Source of the DNA: JAFDWI01 sp964449375 | GTDB taxonomy: Bacteria; Actinomycetota; Acidimicrobiia; Acidimicrobiales; Iamiaceae | DNA: 64,000 nt | NCBI GenBank assembly: GCA_964449375.1 | Contig: CAYVAS010000003.1 | Coordinates: forward strand, 16,893 to 80,892 | Direction of reading: 5' to 3' | Shown here: piece after piece, positions 34,460 through 41,105 of the stretch | Layout of the letters: each line of letters starts with the position of its first letter | How positions within the stretch are numbered: position 1 is the first letter of the stretch | Translations under genes and position numbers: made by a program | The notes under the pieces: model-generated | Told to the model about the DNA's origin: nothing | Seen by the model: the letters and a program-made list of their open reading frames with translations, nothing else | Databases searched by the model: none

Positions 34460-34963
34460 CGCGGCGTGCACAAGACCACCGTGTACCGGCGGTGGCCCAC
34501 CATCGTCGAACTGGTGGCCGACGCGACGCGGGCGTGGAGCGAGGCCCGGATTCCGATTTCCGACACCGGCGACCTCGTCGGCGATCTCACCGAGCTCGCC
34601 CGGGCCGTGAGCGCCAACCTGTCCTCGACCGTCGGCGAACGTGGCACCCGCCATCTGGTCGCCGCCGGCGCCGGTGCACCAGAGGTGGCCGCAGGCACCC
34701 ATGAGTTCTGGGCGCACCGGTTGAGCTTGGCCCGGGTCGTCGTCGAACGGGCCGTCGAGCGGGGCGAGCTCCTCGGCGATGTGGACACCAACCTGCTGAT
34801 CGAGACACTGATCGGCCCGTTGTTCGTCCGCCTCCTGCTGACCGGTGAGCCGCTCGAAGATGCCGTCGCCGAAGCGGTCGCGATCCGGGTGGCAATCGGG
34901 TTCGCGGCGCACCACGGTTCAGCGCACGCGCCTAGTGGCACCGCCACCGATCCGGGGTCCTGA
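34460..34963 (+). pseudogene. TetR-family regulator, lacking N-terminal half of HTH
   Basis: The frame picks up at GVHKTTVYRRWPT, the recognition helix of a TetR protein, and continues through the whole ligand domain of the TetR_C_11 type (DTGDLVGDLTELARAVSANL, EFWAHRLSLARVVVERAV, IETLIGPLFVRLLLTGEPL) to a normal end. The first 35-45 residues (helices 1-2 and the start codon) are absent, because the sequence to the left belongs to a DUF4260 gene in the opposite strand. No usable start precedes the recognition helix, so DNA binding should be lost. A linked deletion explains both fragments. Confidence 0.75.
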
Positions 34964-35143
34964 TCGCGCCTTCCGGCTTCGACGGCCGGGTCCGCCTTCG
35001 TCGTGCCTGCGAGGCGTGGTTGGGTCTCGGTGTCTACCGACCGTCGTTGCTCGGCCAGCGCTGGGCCACCCACGCGTCGAGCACGGAATCGTGGCCCCGG
35101 CGCGCTAGCATCGTGCGTCTGGCCGGATCGTTCCGGCTGCCAC

Positions 35144-35231
35144 GTCGGAGTGGCGGAATTGGCAGACGCGCCAGCTTGAGGGGCTGGTGCCCGTTAAGGG
35201 CGTGGGGGTTCAAGTCCCCCCTCCGACACCA
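35144..35231 (+). tRNA. tRNA-Leu(GAG)
   Basis: Acceptor GTCGGAG pairs with CTCCGAC, the anticodon arm is CCAGC-TTGAGGG-GCTGG with anticodon GAG, a class II variable arm (TGCCCGTTAAGGGCG) follows, and the T arm is GGGGG/CCCCC around TTCAAGT. Discriminator A and encoded CCA complete it. It borders the repeat-rich accessory stretch, a common insertion site for islands, though no duplicated 3' end was found downstream. Confidence 0.97.
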
Positions 35232-35330
35232 TCTGGCCAGGGCAAACGCCCTGGTCAGCACAGTTTTTCGGCAGCAGTCGAGCGGGGCGATGACTTGTGG
35301 AACAGGTATGAGAGCTCCAAACTCGTAGGG

Positions 35331-35882
35331 ATGCGGGAGGTCGGGCTGCGAAGCATGCGCCTTGCTACCCCTGCGCCCTCGGGATGGAAGTCGGCGGCCT
35401 TCTGGCTCGAGTTCTCCGAGGGTGAGGCCAGGGTGTACCTCTCCGAGGACAACCGTACGGTGCGCGTCGAAGGGCCCGGTTCCGCCGACCTCGAGGTCGC
35501 ATTCCCGCTCTGGCTGGGAGTCGGGCTCGGCGCTCGTCGCTCACCCGCTGAGCAGGAGGTTCGTGACGGCGTCGTCGGAGAGGTAGATGGCCACCGGCTG
35601 GTCGTCGCCATGCCGAACCGAGGCCTACGCCGCCGCGACAGGCGGCTGTCGATCACCGTCGACGAGCGGTCGTACTCCTATGAGGCATGTGGTATCTGGA
35701 TGAGTGGACGAACCCACCTGATCCGAGAGCCCCGAGGTGACGAGGTGTACTGGACCACGTCCCTTCCCGATCGCTCCCTGGTCGCCGACGACGCCGACGC
35801 GATCGAACGGGCACTGGTGGCGATGCTGGTGGGGACGGGTGCGAAGGCCCGGGTGGTCATCAACCCCGTCGACTACATCTGA
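35331..35882 (+). CDS. Unrecognised protein, immunity-like family A, copy 1
   Basis: 183 residues, no recognised domain. ATG 35331 was chosen (weak ribosome site); the frame extends left over tRNA-Leu, which is not coding. The first half is a beta-rich segment (WLEFSEGEARVYLSEDNRTVRVEG). The second half has a basic loop (GLRRRDRRLSITVDE) and ends with LVADDADAIERALVAMLVGTGAKARVVI. That C-terminal pattern (DADA then a helix, G-KARV) recurs in the gene at 36066 and in the fragment inside the gene at 37898, so it is one local family. Small, paralogous, single-domain proteins with decayed copies nearby resemble immunity-gene arrays; this is inference. Confidence 0.6.
   Translation: MREVGLRSMRLATPAPSGWKSAAFWLEFSEGEARVYLSEDNRTVRVEGPGSADLEVAFPLWLGVGLGARRSPAEQEVRDGVVGEVDGHRLVVAMPNRGLRRRDRRLSITVDERSYSYEACGIWMSGRTHLIREPRGDEVYWTTSLPDRSLVADDADAIERALVAMLVGTGAKARVVINPVDYI
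35588..35660 (+). repeat. 73-bp direct repeat, copy 1
   Basis: Matches 38551-38623 at 68 of 73 bases with no gaps, in the same frame, inside family A copy 1. A second match (35776-35832 against 38633-38690) follows. Confidence 0.85.
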
Positions 35883-35915
35883 GCGGGTGCCTGAGGGATG
35901 GCGAAGCTCCGGACC

Positions 35916-36066
35916 GGTATGAACATCACCCTATGAAGGCGTTCGGTGTGAAGACCGTGAAGGAGCTGAACCTGCACGGTCGCCAGGTCGGTACGTCCGT
36001 GAGGCGTTGCACTTGTTCGATCACGAGTTCCCCGGTGGCACTGACGGAGACGCGCCGGAGCGCTGA
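35916..36066 (+). pseudogene. Decayed internal copy of the 36814-37875 gene
   Basis: Bases 35933-35995 match 37048-37110 with only three differences in 63, and 35998-36064 match 37246-37310 closely. The 135 bases between those segments in the full gene are missing here, replaced by two bases, so the frame is broken after KELNLHGRQVGT. It lies between the two family A genes. The final ATG of this fragment is the start codon of the next gene. Confidence 0.75.
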
Positions 36067-36623
36067 TGGCTGGTTCCGGTTCGGTGTCTGACCTGGAGCT
36101 CGTCCAGGTGCACCATCAGTCCGTCCATCGAGCACCGGTGGTCGATGGGTGGAAGCTGGCCGGCGAGTTGTCCGGCCCTGGTGGACGCTTCGATTGGAGC
36201 TACCACGATGAATGGGTACGCACGCGGGTGCGGGATCGAGATGGAACACTGCCCGACCTGGTCGTTCCCATCCGCTACCCCGGGGGCGGAGCGTGGTTCT
36301 TCGGCCGACGTTCCAGCGATGGACTGGACCGGGGGATCCAGGCCCCATGGGGTGATGTGGAGGTCCGCCTCGATCAGGCCGGGACTGGGTGGTCGCGACG
36401 AGCACGGTCGCTTCGCTGCCAGACCGAGGAGGTCGACATCGTCTGTCGTGCCGGCGGTCCGTTCCGTGCGGTCTTCGAAGAGGAAGGCCTCGGGACGCTG
36501 GCAGTGCTCTCGCGGAACCGGTTGAGGGTCCGATCCGACGCTGATGCCCTCAGAACGGCGGCGATCACGATGCTCCTCGCGATCGGAGTCGAGGCGCGAG
36601 TTGCCCTTCAGACGCCGTTCTGA
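36066..36623 (+). CDS. Unrecognised protein, immunity-like family A, copy 2
   Basis: 185 residues without a recognised domain. The first half contains GRFDWSYHDEWVRTRVRDRDG and an aromatic/Gly-rich VPIRYPGGGAWFFGRR. The second half aligns by pattern with the gene at 35331: GLDRGIQAPWGDVEVRL, SRNRLRVRSDADAL and a final IGVEARVAL. The start ATG coincides with an internal Met codon of the decayed fragment just upstream, so the present N-terminus may be a recombination product. No toxin gene is adjacent. It could be an immunity protein, an antitoxin, or simply a fast-evolving orphan. Confidence 0.55.
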   Translation: MAGSGSVSDLELVQVHHQSVHRAPVVDGWKLAGELSGPGGRFDWSYHDEWVRTRVRDRDGTLPDLVVPIRYPGGGAWFFGRRSSDGLDRGIQAPWGDVEVRLDQAGTGWSRRARSLRCQTEEVDIVCRAGGPFRAVFEEEGLGTLAVLSRNRLRVRSDADALRTAAITMLLAIGVEARVALQTPF

Positions 36624-36813
36624 CCTCCTGGCGCCTTCGAGCGAGGACGCGAGATCGAGGACAACCACTTCGAACGGAACGGAGCGGGACGCACGCGATC
36701 GTGCTGGTTCGCTCTGTGTGGGATCCGGGGCATGTATGTGGCCGGTTCTGCTAGAACTCCCCCGCTTGTCGTAGCTCGAGACCCCTGGTGACGATCGTGA
36801 AGGTTGCAGCCTG

Positions 36814-37875
36814 ATGGCAGTGGTTCGGCCGATGGCGGGCGTGTTCGAGTACGAGGGGACCATCGTGGTGAACCCGACGTCGAGGCGGTCGAACGGTCAC
36901 CCGGTGTTCCTGGGGAACATCCTGTCCGTCGGGGCGGACGCCCCCGACGGTGAGCTCGGCGCGGCGATCCGCGAGGGTTGGCGTGGCTGCCTGGAGGTTG
37001 CGGAGGAGGACGTCCCGGCGAAGAAGGTTTCCTCCGAGCACCACCCGATGAAGGCGTTCCGTGTGAAGACCCTGAAGGAGCTGAACCTGCACGGTCGCCG
37101 GGTCGGTACGGCCGTCCTCGACGACGGCACGATAAGGGTCAAGCCGGTCCGCTGGGTGGGTGGGAAGCTGGGTATCAAGGGGCACGCCGAGGACGCGATC
37201 GAGCTTCCCCCGGAGGTCGACGACGCCGAGTTGGGCCGTGTCGTTCGTGAGGCGTTGCACATGTTCGACCACGAGTTCCCCGGTGCCAGTGACGAACCCG
37301 CCGGAGCGCTGATGGGTGAGGTGGTCGATCCGGTGGTGGCGCCGGAGATGGCGCCCGGTGCCGCCGGTCTGGTCGAGGTGTTCCGGGAGCTCGGGGTGTA
37401 CTCCGAGCTGTCCGAGGAGGATCGGGAGGACCGTTTCGCTGAGTGCCTCGCCGGCGGGTTCTGCGTGCCCGTCGACGATGACGATGATGTTCCCTGCGAC
37501 GGTGAGGAGCTCGACGAAGGCGGGGGGCTCGAGTTCGTCGACGGCGTGCGGGAGCGTCTCGAGGCGTTGGGGTCGTCGCTGCCGGAGGCGAACTTCGATG
37601 GTGATGGCCGGTTGGTGGTCGGTGCGCATCGGTTCGTGATCTGGCCCGACGACGAGCCCGACTGGGGCCGCACGACGCTCCGGGTCGTCGGAGCGGTGAA
37701 CCACGTCCTGGTGGCGGCGGGCGACGTCCACCGGGTGGCGGTCGCCAACGCCGGTGGCAACGACGGGATCGCGTGGGTGCTGCGTGGCGAGGTGGCAGCG
37801 GCGATCGTGGCCAGCGGGGTCATGGACGGTGAACTCATGGTCCCACCCCCGATCCCGACCGCACCCGCGAGCTGA
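36814..37875 (+). CDS. Unrecognised acidic protein with two related N-terminal units (family B)
   Basis: 353 residues, strongly acidic (an EEDRED run and a DDDDDD-type run near residues 200-230). Two similar units open the protein: TIVVNPTSRR with a following APDGELGAAIREGW near residues 15-60, and TIRVKPVRWVGG with VDDAELGRVVREAL near 105-150. The x-x-D/P-x-ELG-x-x-x-REx ending is reminiscent of contact-dependent-inhibition immunity proteins of the CdiI type, a weak resemblance. The C-terminal third (RFVIWPDDEPDWGRTTLRVV onward) looks like a separate small domain. ATG 36814 has no strong ribosome site. Part of this gene is duplicated and decayed at 35916-36066. Confidence 0.6.
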   Translation: MAVVRPMAGVFEYEGTIVVNPTSRRSNGHPVFLGNILSVGADAPDGELGAAIREGWRGCLEVAEEDVPAKKVSSEHHPMKAFRVKTLKELNLHGRRVGTAVLDDGTIRVKPVRWVGGKLGIKGHAEDAIELPPEVDDAELGRVVREALHMFDHEFPGASDEPAGALMGEVVDPVVAPEMAPGAAGLVEVFRELGVYSELSEEDREDRFAECLAGGFCVPVDDDDDVPCDGEELDEGGGLEFVDGVRERLEALGSSLPEANFDGDGRLVVGAHRFVIWPDDEPDWGRTTLRVVGAVNHVLVAAGDVHRVAVANAGGNDGIAWVLRGEVAAAIVASGVMDGELMVPPPIPTAPAS

Positions 37876-37897
37876 TATCACGCGGCTGAGGGTTTCG

Positions 37898-38662
37898 GTG
37901 TTGAAGGAGCTCGTCGGGGAGGACCTGGGGAGCCTGGCCTTCCTCGAAGGCCACGAGGTCATCGACGGTTTCCGCTTGGAGGGGTGCACGTTGTCGGCGT
38001 CGGTGCTCGCCCGTGACGAGGCCCCCGAGGTCCGGCCGCTGGTTCGCAACGTCGAGCTGGTGCGGTGCCGCATCGACGGCCAGGTGTTCCTCCACGGCGC
38101 GGTAGTGGACGGGTGCACTGTCGACGGGGTGCGAGCAGGGGATCTCGACCTGCACTACTGCGCGTTCCGCCACGTTCGCCTGACGGGCCGGATGTCGCTC
38201 GTGAACGTCTACTCGTACCTGGACGGTCCGGTGGACGATCGGCTTCGTCGCATCGTGGCTGCGAACGCCGAGCTCCACGCCGAGGTCGACTGGGCGCTCG
38301 ACATCCGGGGCCTGCGCTGCCGCGACTACCGGCTCCGCAACCTCCCGGTGGACAAGCTGGTCGTGGACCCGAGCTACCAGGCCGTGGTGACCCCGGCGTC
38401 GATGGCCCGTGCGGGCGAGGTGTTCCCCGACGCCGAGGCGCTGCCCGGCGTGGTGGGGAGCTTCATCCGGGGACACATCTCCGGTCACCCGTACATCGAC
38501 GACGTCATCATGGTGCTCGATCGCAGCAAGGACCGAGACGGCGAGCTGGGTGGCCACCGGCTGGTCGTTGCCATGCCGACCCGAGACCTACGCCGGCGCG
38601 ACAGGCGGCGGTCGATCACCGTCTCGACGAGCCCCTGGTCGCCGACGATGCCGACGCGATGA
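37898..38662 (+). CDS. Unrecognised pentapeptide/beta-helix-like protein with swapped tail (C)
   Basis: About 254 residues. GTG 37898 has GAGGG a few bases upstream and follows the previous stop by 22 bases. The core (NVELVRCRIDGQVFLHGAVVDGCTVDGVRAGDL) has short hydrophobic/Cys repeats, as in beta-helix proteins found beside toxin immunity genes in streptomycetes; a VDWALDIRGLRCRDYRL segment follows. After GELGGHRLVVAMPTRDL the sequence is a near-identical copy of a family A gene (73 bases, five mismatches), internally deleted, so the end is out of frame. The original C-terminus is therefore probably lost. Confidence 0.55.
   Translation: MLKELVGEDLGSLAFLEGHEVIDGFRLEGCTLSASVLARDEAPEVRPLVRNVELVRCRIDGQVFLHGAVVDGCTVDGVRAGDLDLHYCAFRHVRLTGRMSLVNVYSYLDGPVDDRLRRIVAANAELHAEVDWALDIRGLRCRDYRLRNLPVDKLVVDPSYQAVVTPASMARAGEVFPDAEALPGVVGSFIRGHISGHPYIDDVIMVLDRSKDRDGELGGHRLVVAMPTRDLRRRDRRRSITVSTSPWSPTMPTR
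38551..38623 (+). repeat. 73-bp direct repeat, copy 2
   Basis: Lies at the 3' end of the 37898 gene. The roughly 115 bases that separate the two homologous blocks in copy 1 are reduced to nine here, which shifts the frame. Confidence 0.85.
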
Positions 38663-38975
38663 AGCGGGCGCTGGGGGCGATGCTGGCGTTCCCGTCCTCT
38701 CGGGCACTCAGGCGATTTCACGAATGGCGGATGATCGGTGGGCCGATTTACCCACAGAACTCGAAGCGCATGGCTGAGCCAATTTGCCCATAGAACCAGG
38801 CGTTGCGTCCTTCTACAGTGGGGGCCAGCGGAGGGATGGATGACCGGCGGGCCGCCGTTGACATGGGATCGAGCTCTTTCCGGGCGTCTCCGATCGCTCT
38901 CCTCCATCCGCTCGGACGGATAAATCACGGAGCGGCCCGACCAGATCAACAATCAAATTCCCCAGGGAGGGATCA
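38663..38975. other. Non-coding stretch with family A remnant
   Basis: The first 30 bases (to about 38692) still match a family A gene in another frame (DADAMKRALGAML). The rest holds no convincing gene. Two imperfect 20-base repeats (near 38742 and 38778, both of the ATTT-N-CCCA-N-AGAAC type) lie here. The leader of the next gene ends with a strong GGGAGGG ribosome site, five bases before its ATG. Confidence 0.6.
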
Positions 38976-39512
38976 ATGCAAGACGAAGCCACAACCTTCT
39001 CCATGCCGGAAATTGCCGAAGCCCGGTCCGAGGCTCGGCCGACGATGCGTGCGCGCAGGACCCGACGAGGGGTCATGTCCATCGCAATCCTCGCCGTGGT
39101 GGCGCTCCTCGCTTCGAGCTGCATCACCGAGGAACAGGGGATCGTGCTCAACCTGGCGAACGGCGACCGAATCCGCAGCGGCGCGCGCACCGTCTCCATC
39201 CACGGTGACGCCCAGAAGCGCGCTCAGGAATGGGCCGAACACATGGCCAAGACCGGCAAGCTCGACCACGACCCTGGCCTCCAGCGGTTCGTCGACAACC
39301 ACCGTTCCATCTGTCGCGGAGCCGAGAACGTCGGCACGAGCCGCAGCGGGAACCACGTTGCCGACCTGTTCTATATCCAGGAACGGTTCATGAACTCGCC
39401 GGGTCACCGGGCGAACGTTCAGAACCGTATCTGGACGCACGCCGGGATCGGTCACGCCGTCGACTCCCGCGGCCAGACCTGGGTCGCTCAGGTGTTCGTC
39501 CAGGTCTGCTGA
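38976..39512 (+). CDS. Secreted or lipid-anchored CAP-domain protein
   Basis: 178 residues. ATG 38976 is preceded by GGGAGGG. A 33-residue charged leader (rich in R and E) is followed by a hydrophobic segment ending LLASSC, which may be a lipobox. The CAP (SCP/PR1) domain follows: AQEWAEHMAKTGKLDHDP, AENVG and SPGHRANVQNRIWTHAGIGHA are its conserved elements, and the end QTWVAQVFVQVC supplies the final strand. CAP proteins act outside the cell, binding lipids or cleaving peptides. An alternative start at ATG 39075 would give a normal lipoprotein signal. The gene follows the immunity-like stretch but has its own ribosome site and terminator. Confidence 0.83.
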   Translation: MQDEATTFSMPEIAEARSEARPTMRARRTRRGVMSIAILAVVALLASSCITEEQGIVLNLANGDRIRSGARTVSIHGDAQKRAQEWAEHMAKTGKLDHDPGLQRFVDNHRSICRGAENVGTSRSGNHVADLFYIQERFMNSPGHRANVQNRIWTHAGIGHAVDSRGQTWVAQVFVQVC

Positions 39513-39561
39513 ACCAACCTGCGGTGAGCACCGCCCCTGGTTGCTCGACGCAGAAGAGGGA

Positions 39562-39595
39562 AACAGGCCAGCGCCCCAGCAGGCGCTGGCCTGTT
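39562..39595. terminator. Strong bidirectional terminator hairpin
   Basis: A perfect 14-bp stem (AACAGGCCAGCGCC with its complement) around a six-base loop, ending in GTT and followed by CGTTC. It lies between the convergent CAP gene and the D-threonine-aldolase-like gene and can serve both. Confidence 0.85.
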
Positions 39596-39638
39596 CGTTC
39601 ATCTGCCCATCGGTCGTCCGGGTCGGAAGCACGCCGGG

Positions 39639-40661
39639 TCACCAGCCGCGCAGATCGATGGGCCAGGTGTCGATCACGTCGTCACCCTGGGCCACATACA
39701 GCGTCTCGTGCAGGTTCACGGTGGGATCCACATGGGTGGGCACGATCCGCACCTTGTCACCCACCTTCGGCCACTCGGCACCGGGCTCGGGTGACCAGGT
39801 CAGATGCTCGTCGGAGACGAACCAGGTGCGCCCACCGGCGGGCTGCGGATCGCCGTGATCGGTGGCGAGCGCCTTGAGGCCCGCGTCGACCACGACCCAG
39901 CCCGAGTCACCGGAGCGGACGTGCACCACCGTGGCCAGCACGGTCAGGGCCTGGCGGAACGGCAGGTCCGCCTTGGCGTAGTCGCTGTCCATCAGGGTGT
40001 AGGATCCGGCCTGCAGTTCGGTCACCCACGAATTGGTCGCCCAGGTACCCGTGCCGCCACCGGACACCACGTCGCCACCGACCTCGTCGTGGGCAGCCAG
40101 CAACACGCGCATCGCCTCCTCGACCCGGTCGGCTTTGGACGCAGCATCGGCCATCATCAGGTGCCCCTCATAGCCCATGACCCCCCGCACGTTCAGCCCG
40201 CGGGACCGGGCCATGTCCGCAATCCGCACGGCGTCCTCCGGCCGGCACCCACACCGGGGCATCCCGACCCCGACGTCGACCAGCACCTCACCGACACCGG
40301 CGCGGGCTGCCGCGCGCACGGTCGCCTCCGAATCGACCGCCACGGTGATGCGCGGGCCCTCCTCGGCGAGCCGGGCCAACGCGCCGAGCCGGTGCTCGTC
40401 GAGGGTCTCGTTCGCCAACAGCAGATCGTCGCCGACCCCGGCCCGCACCATCCCGATGATCTCCCGAGGTGTGGCCGCACAGAACGACCGGTGCCCCGCG
40501 GCGGCCAACTCGGCGGCGAGCGCGGTGGACTTGAACGCCTTCACGTGCGGGCGTAGCGACCGCCCGGGCCACCGCTGGGCCATGGTGGCGACGTTGTGGG
40601 CGAACGCATCGGCATCCACCACCAACGCAGGTGTCGGCAGATCGACCAGCGCCATCGTCAT
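39639..40661 (-). CDS. D-threonine aldolase/D-serine dehydratase-like PLP enzyme
   Basis: A 340-residue fold-type III PLP protein (alanine-racemase-like barrel plus C-terminal beta domain). The Schiff-base Lys is in LRPHVKAFKS near residue 40, GGGTGTW binds the phosphate near 200, and the metal site is PTHVDPTVNLHE near 310. The His-x-Asp pair there is the Mn-binding type of D-threonine aldolases rather than the His-x-Cys zinc type. It would split D-beta-hydroxy amino acids to glycine and aldehyde, or dehydrate D-serine. ATG 40661 has GGGAGG eight to nine bases upstream. Confidence 0.87.
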   Translation of the reverse strand: MTMALVDLPTPALVVDADAFAHNVATMAQRWPGRSLRPHVKAFKSTALAAELAAAGHRSFCAATPREIIGMVRAGVGDDLLLANETLDEHRLGALARLAEEGPRITVAVDSEATVRAAARAGVGEVLVDVGVGMPRCGCRPEDAVRIADMARSRGLNVRGVMGYEGHLMMADAASKADRVEEAMRVLLAAHDEVGGDVVSGGGTGTWATNSWVTELQAGSYTLMDSDYAKADLPFRQALTVLATVVHVRSGDSGWVVVDAGLKALATDHGDPQPAGGRTWFVSDEHLTWSPEPGAEWPKVGDKVRIVPTHVDPTVNLHETLYVAQGDDVIDTWPIDLRGW

Positions 40662-40725
40662 GGTGATCGCCTCCCCGACCCGGAGGCGGGCGGGTCGAAT
40701 CCGGCCTGTCGGGCGGCGGCGGTCC

Positions 40726-41031
40726 TCACTTCGGGTCGTGCGTGATCCGGCCGGCGATCTCCGACATCGAGGCTTCGATCGTGTCGTCCCGGGCCTCCAG
40801 GATCCTGACGTGGGTCATCACGTGCTCCGCGCCGGCGAGGAAACACGCGTCGTGGAGTTCGCGCATCAGCGCCCAGAGCCGATCCGCGGGGCCCTGGATG
40901 GTCGTGCCCAACGCTCCGACCTCGTATTCGAGGCCGCTCTGTTCGATGGCCCGGATCGCCCCTTCGACGACCGAGTAGGGACCCTGCTCGTCCCCCAGCG
41001 GCGTGGGCGCGACGTGGACGTGGATCAACAT
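40726..41031 (-). CDS. MTH1187-family thiamine-binding protein
   Basis: A 101-residue ferredoxin-like protein. MLIHVHVAPTPLGDEQGPYSVV, the YEVGALGTTIQGP strand and the late ADRLWALMRELHD helix match the MTH1187/YkoF-type family (thiamine_BP). Known members bind thiamine or its pyrimidine. Start ATG 41031 was chosen because the longer frame lies antisense to the divergent gene. It lies 64 bases upstream of the aldolase gene on the same strand and may be co-transcribed. Confidence 0.82.
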   Translation of the reverse strand: MLIHVHVAPTPLGDEQGPYSVVEGAIRAIEQSGLEYEVGALGTTIQGPADRLWALMRELHDACFLAGAEHVMTHVRILEARDDTIEASMSEIAGRITHDPK

Positions 41032-41105
41032 GGTGGTCTGCACCGTAGCCGTGGCACCGCCGTTAGGCTCCGGGCCGCCCGTCGCATCCGGGGAGTCCGA
41101 ACGCC

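Noticed and set aside
35187..35330. N-terminal extension of family A copy 1 over tRNA-Leu
   Set aside because: Protein coding across a tRNA gene is implausible, so a later ATG was used.
38742..38797. Two imperfect 20-base repeats
   Set aside because: Too short and diverged to call an attachment site or operator; kept only in the description of the non-coding stretch.
35232..39000. Search for an att duplicate of the tRNA-Leu 3' end
   Set aside because: No copy of the T-arm or acceptor end was seen downstream, and no integrase gene is present.
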